Source of the DNA: Pseudomonas sp. P8_229
GTDB taxonomy: Bacteria > Pseudomonadota > Gammaproteobacteria > Pseudomonadales > Pseudomonadaceae
Direction: 5' to 3'
Assembly: GCF_034008635.1 (NCBI RefSeq)
Contig: NZ_CP125378.1
Location: forward strand, 1,726,001 to 1,790,000
Length of the DNA: 64,000 nt
The translations under genes and the position numbers were made by a program. Shown piece by piece: positions 63,743-64,000 of this stretch; positions within the stretch are counted from its first letter, which is position 1, and each line of letters starts with the position of its first letter. Below the pieces are notes generated by a model. The model searched no databases. It saw only the letters and a list, made by a program, of their open reading frames with translations, and was not told where the DNA came from.

Positions 63743-64000
63743 TCAATCTCGAGTGGCGGCCACCGCCAGACACTCAAGCTCGACTTTCGCTCCCGGCACT
63801 ATCAATTGCTTGCCAGCGAACGTCGTACGCGCAGGTAACCGGTCGCTCGGGAAATACCGGCGATATTCCGCATTCATCCCGGCGAAATCCTTGACGTCGG
63901 TAAGGATCACGGTGCACTTGGCGACATGGGATAGGGACGATCCACTGCGGTCCAGCGCGCCGCGCAGATTTTCCAGCACCTGAACCATCTGCGGACCAAT
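63743..64000 (-). CDS. RidA-family protein, 5' end cut off
   Basis: Runs off the right edge; 81 to 86 codons are visible (IGPQMVQVLENLRGALDRSG..., AKCTVILTDVKDFAGMNAEY, PARTTFAGKQLIVPGAKVEL). The RidA signature Y-x-F-P and the catalytic-type Arg in LPARTTF are present, so this one resembles active imine deaminases more than the gene at 48692. Confidence 0.82.
   Translation of the reverse strand: MGPQMVQVLENLRGALDRSGSSLSHVAKCTVILTDVKDFAGMNAEYRRYFPSDRLPARTTFAGKQLIVPGAKVELECLAVAATRD

Overview
The window is chromosomal DNA of a Pseudomonas, most likely of the P. fluorescens group. The inference rests on gene order (iscRSUA-hscBA-fdx-iscX; queA-tgt-yajC-secDF; cyoABCDE), high-GC codon use, and many REP elements built on GCGAGCAAGC(T/C)CGCTCCCAC. 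No database search was possible. Product names come from family motifs read in the translations.

Layout. 1-16.6 kb is core housekeeping: end of a pilW/pilF-like lipoprotein gene, rlmN, ndk, the isc iron-sulfur operon under a readable IscR box, cysE, trmJ, suhB, a glycine-zipper protein, secFD, yajC, tgt and queA. At 16648 lies tRNA-Leu(CAA). From its 3' end to a 20-bp partial copy of that end at 33492 is an integrated element of about 16.8 kb. 33.5-48.6 kb holds small accessory proteins, a PhoD-like phosphatase, an aminotransferase/LysR pair, a periplasmic methionine-sulfoxide repair operon (msrB-dipZ-msrA) and a divergent two-component system. 48.7-64 kb holds RidA proteins, a broken toxin-antitoxin locus, the cyo oxidase operon, dsbB, an IS110-family element sitting inside a REP, the hmp/norR nitric-oxide pair, cheV and small genes.

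The tRNA-Leu element is the most interesting part. It resembles a P4-type satellite or integrative island: a P4-family tyrosine integrase beside the tRNA, an AlpA-like regulator, a run of small start/stop-overlapping ORFs and a 968-residue Toprim/DUF927 primase-helicase. Between the early genes and the primase operon lies what I read as a P4 CI-type RNA immunity module. It is a 77-nt RNA closed by a 13-bp stem and carrying two segments complementary to an upstream and a downstream target. A terminator hairpin with a competing fold sits beside the upstream target, and the downstream target overlaps the ribosome-binding site of a 52-aa ORF. CGTGTAACG repeats occur at both ends of the element, and GGTGAAC/GGTTGAC iterons plus interlocked inverted repeats sit near the right end, giving a candidate replication origin. 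Cargo includes a large AT-rich nuclease-NACHT NTPase (probable anti-phage effector), an MvaT-family gene interrupted by an in-frame stop that leaves only the oligomerisation domain, degraded gene relics, and an unrecognised 394-aa protein with a Cys/His cluster next to attR.

Genes that work together: isc genes build and deliver Fe-S clusters; SecD, SecF and YajC assist protein export; Tgt and QueA make queuosine in tRNA; MsrA and MsrB with the DipZ electron-transfer protein would repair periplasmic proteins; CyoA-E form the bo3 quinol oxidase; NorR would activate hmp through three palindromic sites between them.
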